Shown: positions 12,451 through 23,216, counted from the stretch's first letter. The stretch: 34,643 nucleotides of DNA from Conidiobolus incongruus B7586 (GCA_000697335.1 JNEM01014917.1:1-34643); one strand, 5' to 3'. Numbers and translations are program-made. The notes: generated from the sequence alone by a model not told the origin.

Positions 12451-12933
12451 ATGCAATTGCAAACCATTGCCACTGTCTTCGCCTTAGTTACCTCCAGCTT
12501 TGCCAATGTCATTGAAAATGTCGAAACCCGTGCTGCTTGCACTCCCATCTACAAGAACATTGTTTACAACTGTGGTTCCGCTTCTGATCTCTTGACTATC
12601 AAATCTCTCTCTATCTCCCCTGACTCCCCCGTTATTGGCCAAAACGTCACCATTAAGGCATTCGGTAACTTGAAGGAAGATGTTCCTGGAGGTAAAATCG
12701 ATGTTGATGCTAAATACTTGTTCTTTAACGTCAAACGTCAATACGATCTCTGTGAAATTGCCCCCAAGGCTGGTAAGAAGTGCCCTTTCCAACAAGGAGA
12801 TATCTCCTTTGATGGCTCCTTCGAAGTCTCCAAAGATCTTTTCGCTGGTTCTTACACCATTGACCTTCTCGCTACTTCCAATAACAAGAAGACCATTGCC
12901 AATCTTAACCTTAAGCTCAAACTTAGAAGTTAA
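12451..12933 (+). CDS. Secreted ML-domain (NPC2-like) PG/PI transfer protein
   Basis: The ML (MD-2-related lipid recognition) family binds single lipids in a beta-sandwich; fungal members include sterol-binding Npc2 and phosphatidylglycerol/phosphatidylinositol transfer proteins. The 160-aa product starts with a signal peptide (MQLQTIATVFALVTSSFANV, residues 1-20). The mature part carries the family pattern: Cys30, Cys41 followed by G and L.I, then SLSISPDSPVIGQNVTIKA (residues 52-70), then YDLCE (Cys101) and KKCPF (Cys111) before the GDISF strand. The C-terminal strands YTIDLLAT and LNLKLKL complete the fold. NVT at 65-67 is a possible N-glycosylation site. The length is usual for the family. 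Codons are strongly C-ending (ATC, GTC, CTC), unlike the AT-rich flanks, suggesting high expression. The gene is intronless and isolated. The exact lipid ligand cannot be told. Confidence 0.88.
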   Translation: MQLQTIATVFALVTSSFANVIENVETRAACTPIYKNIVYNCGSASDLLTIKSLSISPDSPVIGQNVTIKAFGNLKEDVPGGKIDVDAKYLFFNVKRQYDLCEIAPKAGKKCPFQQGDISFDGSFEVSKDLFAGSYTIDLLATSNNKKTIANLNLKLKLRS

Positions 12934-12953
12934 ATGATATTTTGATATTTCTC

Positions 12954-12959
12954 AATAAA
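12954..12959 (+). terminator. Poly(A) signal AATAAA of the ML-domain gene
   Basis: AATAAA occurs 20 nt after the stop codon, a usual place for a fungal polyadenylation element. Confidence 0.4.
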
Positions 12960-14983
12960 TATATTTTGATAATGTAATAGTGTTTAATAGTTCGTAGTTT
13001 TAATACAATAGATTTGATATTAATTTAAGCATATTCACTAATTATAAATATATTTAAAATAATTCACTATCAAAATATTTTATAATATTATACATCAATA
13101 AAGTATTATAGTTTTTAATTAATTATATTATTTAAAAAATAATTATAAAATTTTGAACAATTTATAGTATTTTTTTTCCTAATGAGAATTTAATTCATTT
13201 TTGTATGAAGAAAATACTATCAAAATTTATATTAGTATAGCAGAATTTTAGTTAAGACTTTAAAGTAATATTTCTTTTGAAAATTATCATTTATATACTA
13301 ATTTGTCTATTTTAAATTATATAATGTATTGTTTACGGTGGAACTGAATAACTATTATCAATTTACAAATTAATATATTTGAAATTTTCGACTAATTGAA
13401 TTAATAATGAATTTATTGATAAGTAAATTTTTATTTTAATAAAAAAATTTTTTAAAATTAATTTGAGCAATTAAAGTATACTTGATTGATATAATATTAT
13501 TTACTGACCAACTTATATACCTCGAAAAAAAAATACTTAAGTTGGCTATTATTATCTAAATGGTTAAAATCGAGTATTATAAAAATAACAAAATAAAATG
13601 GACAAGATAAAATATACTTTATCTAATTTTTTATGAATTTTAATATATTACAACTTTGATTCAGTAATTTTTCCAATTTATAGTTGACAAAATGTTATCA
13701 TGATATATATATAACTTTATTTTCTAAACATCCATTATGCCAAACTAAAGAATATTCATAAGTTGTTATTTAAATGATTTTTCACAATAATCATTGAATA
13801 CTGATGATATAACTCTAATTTTTTATAACTATTCAACATTACAGTTCTCAATCCATAAGTTATAATTTTTGTTGATAAGGTTCAATATATTAAAAATATC
13901 AATTTAAAGAATCATGAGAATTCAAAAAATCCCAATACTGATAATTATTGAATAATTACAAATAGAATTTAGAATCATATATATTCTTTTGTAGTTAATG
14001 TTAGAAGTGATAATGAATTTATTATAAAGCTAATATATTAAAAAATATACTTAATATTTGTGTATTAATTTTAGATAATAAGTACGTATTAATAAATTTA
14101 TATCATTTATTACCCTTAACAAAAAAATAATAATTAAAATATATTTATATTAATTATTGAATTAAATGACAATAATATATTTTAAAAATTAAATTTTGAG
14201 ATGATAAAAATTTCATCAAAATTGATTATATTAGGTATAAAATAATATTTTTTTCAAGTTCATTATTAATAGTAATCTATTAAAAAATATAATATTAAAT
14301 TTTGTTCAAATTTCTAATTAATTTTAAATAAAAAATGTTGATTTTGGAATTGAAAAAAAAAACAAAATACGATAAAAATAAATGAATTGTATAAGTGTGA
14401 TCCATCTATTAAAAATATCAATAATGTAGTTCACAGCATTAATTGAATATAGTTATAATAGGTTAGATAGACGAAAGTAATTATTCAGATAAAAATTACT
14501 TTAACTATTTCAATCTAATAAATTTGGTTCAAAATTTAAAGATGTAATATTACTAAATAAACTTTTTTTAAGTTAGAGTTGTTCAAATATAGTCTATTAG
14601 TACAAATATTATACTGAATAAGATATAATTTTAATCAAATACTATATAATGATCATAATTAATTCAATTGTATTTTCTTAATTATCAACTTTTCTGATTG
14701 TTATTAGATTCAGATTTTAAAAGAAATTATATGTTTTAGTTAAATAATCATATTTTTTGATTGTAATAAATAAAACGCTTACTCCAATTATAGTAGATTA
14801 ATCATAATCAAAACTATTATAAATACACTATTTTGTTGAAATATATGTAGAATCAGGTTATATAGTTATAACTAGTAACGAAAAATGATGATTTAAAATA
14901 AAATCAATTGAATGAAATTCATTAAGGTTTAATGATATCAAACCCTGCAATTGTCTAGTTCCAATAAAACTCTAACTTAAATA
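12960..14983. other. AT-rich intergenic region, no gene recognised
   Basis: About 2 kb of AT-rich sequence with no open frame, tRNA-like fold or shared repeat block. A TATAAATA at 14819 has no gene directly behind it. Confidence 0.5.
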
Positions 14984-14989
14984 CACGTG
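14984..14989 (+). promoter_or_regulatory. CACGTG E-box upstream of the first phosphate transporter
   Basis: This perfect CACGTG palindrome lies 231 nt upstream of the favoured ATG. CACGTG is the core bound by bHLH factors such as yeast Pho4, which activates PHO84 on phosphate starvation. It sits in a short less AT-rich patch (14984-15010). Pho4-type control is inference from gene identity. Confidence 0.4.
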
Positions 14990-15143
14990 CGCTGACACAT
15001 TAGAGGGACTGATGAATTGAAACTATCTTAATTAGGTATTTAAAATAAAGCATAATTTTGCATAATTAATGTGAGTAATCTGATTTGATTAATTTGTAAT
15101 TATGATATTAACTCAGAGTATTGAGATTTATAGATTTTTTTAG

Positions 15144-15151
15144 TATATAAA
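15144..15151 (+). promoter_or_regulatory. TATA box of the first phosphate transporter
   Basis: TATATAAA ends only 6 nt before the ATG at 15158 but lies 71 nt before the ATG at 15215. Transcription starting some 30 nt downstream would skip the first ATG, so this box helps decide the start codon. Confidence 0.5.
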
Positions 15152-15214
15152 CCTTCGATGAATATCAATTATAAATTGCTAATTCATACAAATAAAAAAG
15201 TAGTTTTAATAAAA

Positions 15215-16726
15215 ATGAGTTTAGAATCACCTTTATCAAGTCCTACTTCAAATCCGTCAATTGTTGAATCAAATAGGAAAAGATTACAAGATATTGAGAA
15301 TGGAAAATTCGGTTGGATGCAGCTAAGAGCTTGCCTGATAGCTGGTGTAGGCTTCTTTACTGATGCTTACGATTTATTCATTATTGGTATTGTATCTCAA
15401 ATGATAGGCCATGTCTATTTTCCTGAGAATGGAGGCCAAGTTCCAGCTAATATTATGCTGGGATTGACCGCTGCTGCACTAGTTGGTACACTCATTGGTC
15501 AGTTAACATTTGGTTATTTAGGAGATAAATTTGGTCGTAAGAAAATCTATGGAAGTGAGTTATGCATTATTTTAGTCGCTACCTTTGCATCCTGTTTTTC
15601 AGCATCTGCCAAACTGGGAATTACCACTACGTCAACTTTAATCATGTGGCGCTTTATCCTTGGATTTGGAATTGGTGGTGACTATCCTTCATCAGCTATT
15701 ATCACTTCAGAATTCGCAACTACCCAAAATCGAGGCGCCATGATTGGAGCAGTCTTTGCAATGCAAGGTTTTGGGATTTTGGCTGGCTCTTTAACAACCC
15801 TAGTGGTTATCGTAGCAATGAAGAGCTTGATCTTGGAAGATCCCAACTATTTGGACACTGCGTGGAGATTAATTGTAGGTCTTGGATTAGTTCCTGGTGC
15901 CGTTGGGGTTTATTTTCGATTAACTTTGGAAGAAACACCTCATTACAAGGCTCAATTGGAGAAAGAAGCAGAACTCATAAGTAAGGGGAAACCTGTTGAA
16001 AATATAGAAATGGAACCGACGCATGGCAGTTTGAAGGAATTTGCTAAACACTATAGTAAGTGGGTAAATTTTAAAATTATCTTGGCTACTTGTATGTGTT
16101 GGTTCACCCTTGATGTTGCTTTCTATGGTATTAACCTTAATAATGGTTTGATTTTAACTGCTATTGGATTTGCCGACGATTCTACACTCCATCCATATGA
16201 CAACATTTACAAATCTGCGCTTGGGAGCTTTATTTTAGCACTAATGGGTTCAGTTCCTGGATACTGGGTAACAGTTGCACTCGTTGACCGTATAGGCAGG
16301 AGAACAATTCAAATTATGGGATTTACAGTTTTAACAATTCTCTATTTAATTATGGGCATATTTTATAGAAGTATTTTAAATACTTCAATTGTTGTATTTA
16401 TTGTGTTGTACGTATTAGCTAATTTTTTCCAGAATTTTGGACCAAATTCAACTACTTTCATCATACCAGGAGAGATTTTCCCCACAAAATATAGATCTAA
16501 AGGACATGGGATCTCTTCTGCAATGGGTAAATTGGGTGCAATTGTAGCACAAGCTGGCTTTTCACAATTGAAAGATATTGGCGGTCATGGTGCTTTTGTT
16601 GATAAACTGCTTATTATTTTTGGTATTTTCATGGCTTTAGGTCTAGCTTTCACATTTTTACTTCCAGAAACTAAGGGCATCAGCCTTGAAGAATTAGGTC
16701 GTGAGGATTATTTTGAAACTCGATAG
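15215..16726 (+). CDS. H+/phosphate symporter, Pho84 family (paralog A, AT-rich codons)
   Basis: A major-facilitator (PHS family) plasma-membrane importer of inorganic phosphate with protons. I start it at 15215 (503 aa), not at the in-frame ATG 15158. The TATA box almost touches the upstream ATG, the 19 extra residues look untranslated, and the shorter form matches the 504-aa paralog at 21537. Visible motifs: FFTDAYDLF in TM1 (Asp50, Asp53), GDKFGRKK (103-110), the Pi signature GIGGDYPSSAI (Asp156, Tyr157), AMQGFG (Gln184), CWFTLDVAFYGINLNN (Trp296, Asp300, Tyr304), NFGPNSTTFIIPGE (Asn407/Asn411). These match the substrate-site residues known from fungal PiPT. The central cytosolic loop (about 238-283) is charged and Lys-rich. 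Twelve membrane segments are expected. Codons end mostly in A/T, in contrast to paralog B. Confidence 0.93.
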   Translation: MSLESPLSSPTSNPSIVESNRKRLQDIENGKFGWMQLRACLIAGVGFFTDAYDLFIIGIVSQMIGHVYFPENGGQVPANIMLGLTAAALVGTLIGQLTFGYLGDKFGRKKIYGSELCIILVATFASCFSASAKLGITTTSTLIMWRFILGFGIGGDYPSSAIITSEFATTQNRGAMIGAVFAMQGFGILAGSLTTLVVIVAMKSLILEDPNYLDTAWRLIVGLGLVPGAVGVYFRLTLEETPHYKAQLEKEAELISKGKPVENIEMEPTHGSLKEFAKHYSKWVNFKIILATCMCWFTLDVAFYGINLNNGLILTAIGFADDSTLHPYDNIYKSALGSFILALMGSVPGYWVTVALVDRIGRRTIQIMGFTVLTILYLIMGIFYRSILNTSIVVFIVLYVLANFFQNFGPNSTTFIIPGEIFPTKYRSKGHGISSAMGKLGAIVAQAGFSQLKDIGGHGAFVDKLLIIFGIFMALGLAFTFLLPETKGISLEELGREDYFETR

Positions 16727-16768
16727 TGTTATAATATTGACATTTGTTAACATAGTGTAATTTTTACC

Positions 16769-16774
16769 AATAAA
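16769..16774 (+). terminator. Poly(A) signal AATAAA of transporter A
   Basis: AATAAA occurs 42 nt after the stop codon of the first transporter. Confidence 0.35.
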
Positions 16775-17760
16775 ATTATATCATCAATTATTAATCTAAA
16801 ATATATTAACGTTCGATACTCAATTAAAAATGATGTCGGTTTTGTATTGATTAAATATTTTGATATAGACCACAATATTTATTATTCACAATAATTATTA
16901 CCATCCAAATCATAGAATTTTGTCGAATGAATTTTAAAATATGCAATATCAATTATTTTTAAGATGCATGAAGGCAAAATATATGTATATGACGGTGAAA
17001 AAATAGAATTAGAAATGAGAATATTTTTTGCTAGTTTTATTTCAAGTTAAATAATGATAAATTTTTATTTTAATATGATATTGAACTGATAGGTATAAAA
17101 TCAAATTTTTTTATAATTTTTAGAGATTAATATAGTTTTATAAAACACAAAATTGAATATCAATATTACTTGATATATATTTTAATACCAATATTACATT
17201 TCATATGATATATGAAAACTATTATCGATTATGTTAAATAACAATATTAAAACTCAGATTATAAAAAAATCACTGTTTTGATAATAAAATACCAACATAT
17301 TTTGTTATTCTGCTTGGAAACAAAATTTCATTTAAATTAGGTAACAATATCTGAATTAAATCCTACTATATAATTTAAATAATCTGAAACTCCAAATATC
17401 TTTATATATTATTCGAAAAAAGATTTATAGCAATTTTTATATAATATTATTTGATAGCTTTTAAAACCATATTAAATATAACATAAATATAATAACAAAA
17501 TAATGTTTTTATTAGTTAGTTTTATTATAACTATTAATAAAATTTAAAGTATGTATAATTAAAAAAAATATTTTTCAAACAATGTAAAAAAGTTTATATT
17601 GAATATTACTGGAGGAAACTCTTTGACCTTATTTTTTATTCAATAATTTAATTCATTCCAAAAGAATGAAATGACGAAATTTTTATAGAAACAAGTGTAT
17701 TGTTGAATAATTATTTCTAAAATTTATTTATAATAATTATCAATATTACTATTATATAAT
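16775..17760. other. AT-rich intergenic DNA, nothing recognised
   Basis: No gene, repeat or RNA-like fold is visible in this stretch downstream of transporter A. Confidence 0.5.
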
Positions 17761-18087
17761 TTAAGAATATAATTGAATAACACAATTGAACTGATTATAT
17801 AAACATGGCTGAATATTTAATCTATATTGAATAATTATGTCTATCAAAATAAAAAATGTTATCAGATCGAAATTCAAGAACGTTTGAATTATAGTATCAG
17901 TTGAATGGGTATTTCTCAATATATTGTTTAATATATATATATTGACTAATATCTTATATTTTGTCTTTTTATCGAGATTAATATATCTATTAATAGGCAA
18001 CATAAGTGTTTTAAAAAAAGTACGTTGGCTGATTTTGACATTCACAATTTGAAAAATCGAGCGATAAAGAGCTATGTTGATTTTCAT
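17761..18087 (-). CDS. Unrecognised 108-codon open frame (doubtful gene)
   Basis: The longest open frame in the non-coding part of the window, from the first ATG at 18087. It is rich in Ile, Asn, Leu and Tyr, as AT bias alone would give. It has a basic N-terminal half (ISQRTFFKTLMLPINRY) and a hydrophobic stretch FDLITFFILIDIII near residues 74-87 that could be one membrane segment. The 5' third is less AT-rich than the flanks. I see no family motif, TATA box or neighbouring exon. A frame this long could arise by chance in 34 kb of AT-rich DNA. Confidence 0.2.
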   Translation of the reverse strand: MKINIALYRSIFQIVNVKISQRTFFKTLMLPINRYINLDKKTKYKILVNIYILNNILRNTHSTDTIIQTFLNFDLITFFILIDIIIQYRLNIQPCLYNQFNCVIQLYS

Positions 18088-19307
18088 CAAATTTCTCTAT
18101 TTGATTTTAAAATACAAATCAAATATTTTGTTATCCAAGTTTGAGTTCAAGCCTTGAGAAATAAATAGTAAAATCTGGTTTCATTTTTGTTTAAACATTA
18201 AAATCGAATATGATCAAATTATTTTTGTAACACTCTGTTTTCGTATTAATTATATATTTTATATTATATATTACTCATCGAGAATAACTTTGAAATATAT
18301 CTAAAAAATACTTTGGTCATATTTTATTCAAATTTTCTATTATTTTTTTATCTTTTTTCTACAATTTTAAGATTTGAGACAAAATTTTCAATTACCATTT
18401 AAGTAAATTGCAAATATTCAGATGTAAATTTTCATTTTACAAATCATAGATGTGCGAGTAATGGTAATTGGAAACTTCTAAATTTCGGAATCAAAACTTA
18501 GAGTAGTTATATGGACAACAATAAGGTGTTACTTGTCCTATATTAGCTAATTGGGATATTTTCTATCAAATTCAAACCACATAATTTTGGTTCAAATTAG
18601 GATTTCGAGATCCAGATTGTGATATTTGAATTGTCAAATAATAATCATTTTTTAGCACAAATCATAGCAATTTTGACATTAATTCAATAAGTAAAATATA
18701 TACGATGGTTAGTTCATTATATTGAAGATTTTTTATCATATTATATAATGTTATATGATTCTAAAATACTATTGAGTTTATATCAATTATTAATATGATT
18801 GATAATAAAATTTTGAAGCAATTATGAATTTCAGATTTTTCCAGCTATGATATTATTTGGTCATTTATCTATTTTCAGCATTAAAATACTATTGATCGAT
18901 CTATGAACAATAAATATTATTTCATAAACAAAATATTAATAATTACCAAAAATAGTATTAAATAATATTGATCAGAAATCAGCTAATTATTTAATATTGC
19001 AGTTTATAAATTAAAAAACTATTAAACTTAATTAAAATCTTAGTATCATATTACTAGTTCGTGTTATAATTTTAATTATCAATCGCTTGAATAATATTTA
19101 AATAATCACCTTGTTAGTACTTATATTCAATATCAAACTAGATTAACTCGTTACACTCAATCAATTTTTATATTATCCAGTCATTTTATATGATTTGAGT
19201 TACATTTTAACTTGCTACAAAAAAAGATGCTAGATTGAATAATATGTAATCAAATTTTAATCTGAATTTTATTTAAAATTGTAAGAATTCATTTAACTTG
19301 AATTTGA

Positions 19308-19329
19308 TAAATTTCAAATTTGAAATTTA
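19308..19329. repeat. 22-bp perfect palindrome
   Basis: TAAATTTCAAA pairs exactly with TTTGAAATTTA around a central AT. It stands alone, far from any gene, and no function can be assigned. Confidence 0.5.
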
Positions 19330-19447
19330 ATTTATATTTATTAATTATGTAAATGAAAAAAGTTAGAAAGCTATTACAAACTATGTCAACCAATGTATCG
19401 GATAAATTGATATATTACTTATTGTGAATACAGCTCATCTTGACAGG

Positions 19448-19474
19448 ATATATATATATATGTATATATATATT
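19448..19474. repeat. TA dinucleotide tract
   Basis: An alternating TA run interrupted by one TG step. It is a simple microsatellite. Confidence 0.7.
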
Positions 19475-21439
19475 ATTACGATATCTATCTATAACAATGG
19501 CACACTAAAAGGTTAAGAATATTAACAATAATCAACTTAAAGATATTATGACTAACCATCAAAAACAGCCTTCTATCGTTTAATTAGCATCGATATTATA
19601 AACCTTTGAATCCTATTAATTAATAATAATTAGTGATAAGATTAAGTTTGTTCATTGCACAATGATGTGGTAAAATGCATACTAATCTTGTTTTAATATG
19701 TAAAAAGCTTATATTGCAAAATTCAAAGGGATTAAAGAAAGCCTAGCCAATTTTCTATATTTGGAAGATCTTGTTAAGGATATTATATTTCTATAGCATT
19801 AATGATATCGGTATTAACCTAGAGTTTTCAAGTTATTGCAACTATATTATTTTGTCATTTACTCAGAGGTTGAAATCATTGATATTACATTAAGATAAAT
19901 TACAATTTTAATTTTTCTTGTAAAATGAAAAAGAATTGTAGCCAATTGAAATAAGATTTTCAAGAATTTTGATTTGATTCAAAATATTGGTTAAATGTAC
20001 CAATATCACTAAATTACTCATTGTAATTTGTAATGAGATATTCAAAAATTTATCTTTGTTTTTAGCAACTCAATCGTACAAACTTATTGATACTAAAATA
20101 TCTAGTGATAAATCGCAGTATTACCAAGCACTCCTTAATGCACCATAAATGCAAGTATGAAAATTGAATTAATCCCTTTAAAATTTGAATTCAAATACAA
20201 TAGTCATCTTATGATCATCAAATTCAAATTCAAAATTATCGCACCATCAATTCCAAGAAAAATGACCAAATAGTAGCAAAGAATGACCTTTTGATACCCT
20301 GAGAATATTATTAATATAGGTTCAGAATATAGTTTACAAATTATTACCCCAGATTTTTAATCAATTTTTTTAAAAAAATTTTTCAATTGAGGGTTAATTA
20401 AAATTTCAATAATTCTGAAAATAAATTATGATTTGATTTAAAATTCATCCATTATTTGTTATTGATTTAGTATTCAATATAAATGAATACATTTAAACTG
20501 ATTAAATTAATGCTATATATTCAATATTTTAATTAATAATATAAAATGACTAGTTTGATTAAATAAAATCACCTTGAAAGGTATATTTTAAATCTTCTCG
20601 GCCCGGATAAATTATTATAAAGGGATAAGGATTTGAATTTGAAACAAACCAAATGAATAGTAAATTAAAAAATCAATTTAATTTGGTTAGTTGGATAGAT
20701 GCGTAAAGCACTAACGTAATCAAGGAAATAGAGGATTTCATATAGCATAAAAAACGAGACAGCATTGCGGTCAAAGGGGTGTTGAGAATTAATCGTAATA
20801 ATGATTCATAAGGTTAATCTCTAATTGTTTTATTTAATTATTCTATGCAAATTATATAATATTCCGATTATATATAATTAGTAATTTATTTTTATTGGTT
20901 ATAATATAAATTAGAATTATGGCCAATCTTAAATTACTGTGATATTTTTAATATTTTACTCATCTTTAATAGTTACTATATTATATTATTGTTTTTAAAT
21001 TTGATTTATATATAAATTTTATATTGACATTTAAATTAAATTAAATTTCAATAATTCAATATACAAAATTATAATATTAAATTATTTATTTCAATAAAAT
21101 AGTAAATGTTGGCATATCCTATAGTCTATTGGGGTATTCAATTCAAAATTCTAATGCTATTAAATATTCTATATTTCTTAATCACTTGGGTACATATGAT
21201 TTATATTTAAAATAATCCATGGGAGTATTGATGAATACTTTCATATTGAAAACTTTGCCATATAAGGAAAGTCCAAGACCTGGAGTAAGTAATATGAATG
21301 TAAAATGAATTTCCTGAAATCAATTACCAATCGAGGTGAATATTGGGTGTGGTAAATTATCCAAATCTGGTGTGGAACAAAATTCAACAATTCCACTAAA
21401 GATTTCATGTAGTAGGAGATGGGGAAATCGTTTCTATGA

Positions 21440-21447
21440 TATAAATA
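21440..21447 (+). promoter_or_regulatory. TATA box of the second phosphate transporter
   Basis: TATAAATA lies 97 nt upstream of the ATG at 21537, inside a less AT-rich promoter. No ATG lies in frame between them. Confidence 0.5.
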
Positions 21448-21536
21448 TGGACCTCGTAATCTTAGTTAGCGATATAGTAATTTAATATAATTTACTAATC
21501 AACTATTTCTATTTTGACTGCTTTAGTATATTTAAA

Positions 21537-23051
21537 ATGAGTAGTCAGTCTTCCAGTTCTTCCGTTGCCAACACCCATATTAATCAAAATGATCTCAGAC
21601 GTCAAAGGCTAGAAGAGCTTGAAAATGCCAAATTCGGTTGGTATCATCTTAAAGCTTGTCTCATTGCTGGTGTTGGTTTCTTCACCGATGCTTATGATTT
21701 ATTCGTAATTGGTATTGTCTCTCAAATGATCGGTTATGTCTACTTCCCCGATAACAAAGGTCATGTCCCTGCTGGTATTATGCTTGGTCTCACTGCCGCC
21801 GCTTTAATCGGAACTTTGATCGGTCAATTGACCTTCGGTTACTTAGGTGATAAGTTTGGCCGCAAACGTATTTACGGTAGTGAACTCTGTATTATTTTAG
21901 TCGCCACATTCGCTTCCTGTTTCTCTGCTTCCTCTCACGCTGGTCTCTCTGCCACTTCCACTTTAATCATGTGGCGTTTCATCCTTGGTTTTGGTATTGG
22001 TGGTGATTATCCCTCTTCCGCTATTATCACCTCCGAATTCGCCAACACTCAAAACCGTGGTGCTATGATTGGTGCTGTCTTTGCTATGCAGGGTTTTGGT
22101 ATTTTGGCTGGTTCCTTAGTTTCCTTGATCGTTATTGTTGCCATGAAGGATTTAATCATGCAAGATATCAACAACTTGGATATTGCCTGGAGACTTGTCA
22201 TTGGATTGGGTCTTGTTCCAGGTGCCGTTGGTGTCTACTTCCGTTTGACAATGGAAGAAACTCCCCATGAAACTAGCAACCAAGTTGAAGAAGGAACCGT
22301 TGATGTCTCTGAAAAGGTTACTCAAGCTGCTGCTGCTCCCGAACGCATCACCTGGGCTGACTTTCGCAGACATTACAGCAAATGGGCCAATTTCAAAATC
22401 ATCTTGGCTACTTGTATGTGCTGGTTCGCTCTTGATGTCGCTTTCTACGGTATTAACTTGAACAACGGTATCATCTTGACTGCCATTGGTTTTGCTGGTG
22501 ATGCTAATGCTCATCCTTATGAAAATCTCTACAAATCTGCTCTCGGTAGTTTCATCCTTGCTCTTATGGGTTCCGTTCCAGGCTACTGGTTCACCGTTGC
22601 TTTTGTTGATCGCATGGGTCGTCGTACCATTCAAATTATGGGCTTCGTCATCTTGACTGTCCTTTACCTTATCATGGGTATCTGGTACAAGACCATCTTG
22701 GACGCCTCTATCGTTGGTTTCATTGTCCTCTATGTCTTAGCAAACTTCTTCCAGAACTTCGGACCCAACGCCACTACCTTCATCATTCCTGGTGAAATCT
22801 TCGCCAGCAGATATAGATCAAGTAGTCATGGTATCTCCTCTGCTATGGGTAAATTGGGTGCTATTGTCGCTCAAGCTGGTTTCTCTCAATTGAAGGATAT
22901 TGGTGGTCCTGGTGCTTTTGTCGACAAGTTACTCATCATCTTTGGTATTTTCATGGCTATTGGTCTTGCTTTTACTTTCCTTCTACCCGAAACTAAACAA
23001 GTTCCTCTTACTGATTTAGGCCGTGATGACTATCATGAAACTCGTCGTTAA
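21537..23051 (+). CDS. H+/phosphate symporter, Pho84 family (paralog B, biased codons)
   Basis: A second Pi/H+ symporter of 504 aa, intronless and colinear with paralog A 4.8 kb upstream on the same strand. Most residues are identical by eye. The functional residues are all kept: Asp51 and Asp54 in FFTDAYDLF, GDKFGRKR, GIGGDYPSSAI (Asp157, Tyr158), Gln185, Trp296, Asp300, Tyr304, NFGPNATTFIIPGE. The proteins differ mainly in the Ser-rich N-terminus (MSSQSSSSSVANTH) and the central loop (about 239-283), which here is Lys-poor with an AQAAAA-like run and Glu/Val. Codons are strongly biased to GGT, GTC, ATC, TTC and GCC, like the ML gene, suggesting high expression. A recent tandem copy would share codons, so the duplication is old or selection on codons differs. 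Direction and affinity cannot be read from sequence. Confidence 0.94.
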   Translation: MSSQSSSSSVANTHINQNDLRRQRLEELENAKFGWYHLKACLIAGVGFFTDAYDLFVIGIVSQMIGYVYFPDNKGHVPAGIMLGLTAAALIGTLIGQLTFGYLGDKFGRKRIYGSELCIILVATFASCFSASSHAGLSATSTLIMWRFILGFGIGGDYPSSAIITSEFANTQNRGAMIGAVFAMQGFGILAGSLVSLIVIVAMKDLIMQDINNLDIAWRLVIGLGLVPGAVGVYFRLTMEETPHETSNQVEEGTVDVSEKVTQAAAAPERITWADFRRHYSKWANFKIILATCMCWFALDVAFYGINLNNGIILTAIGFAGDANAHPYENLYKSALGSFILALMGSVPGYWFTVAFVDRMGRRTIQIMGFVILTVLYLIMGIWYKTILDASIVGFIVLYVLANFFQNFGPNATTFIIPGEIFASRYRSSSHGISSAMGKLGAIVAQAGFSQLKDIGGPGAFVDKLLIIFGIFMAIGLAFTFLLPETKQVPLTDLGRDDYHETRR

Positions 23052-23210
23052 ACCACAACACACTAATTAATAGTTTTTTTAACTCATATTTAACGTATTT
23101 TTAACTGCATCCGATTTGATATCTTTAACATCACAATATTTACTAATCAATCAGTAACATTATATATATTTTTATCTTTATACTATATGAAATAGTTTTA
23201 TTTAATAATC

Positions 23211-23216
23211 AATAAA
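23211..23216 (+). terminator. Poly(A) signal AATAAA of transporter B
   Basis: AATAAA occurs about 160 nt after the stop codon. It is the clearest such signal downstream, though other AT-rich elements may serve. Confidence 0.3.

Larger units (their letters stand above)
18088..21439. other. Long AT-rich region between the transporters; palindrome and one less AT-rich island
   Basis: No gene is recognised. It holds a 22-bp perfect palindrome (19308-19329), a TA-repeat tract (19448-19474), a 14-bp ATTTGAATTCAAAT palindrome near 20185 and an unusual island at 20590-20800. The last 300 bp before 21440 are also less AT-rich and probably form the promoter of transporter B. I found no CACGTG there by eye. 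Confidence 0.45.

Noticed and set aside
12484-12795. 103-codon open frame antisense to the ML-domain gene
   Set aside because: A shadow of a C-rich coding region; no start context, promoter or recognisable sequence.
15158-15214. Nineteen-residue N-terminal extension of transporter A
   Set aside because: It starts only 6 nt after the TATA box and has no counterpart in the paralog, so it is probably untranscribed or untranslated.
22152-22634. 160-codon open frame on the minus strand inside transporter B
   Set aside because: It is fully contained within the clear transporter gene and arises from that gene's biased codons. No family likeness.
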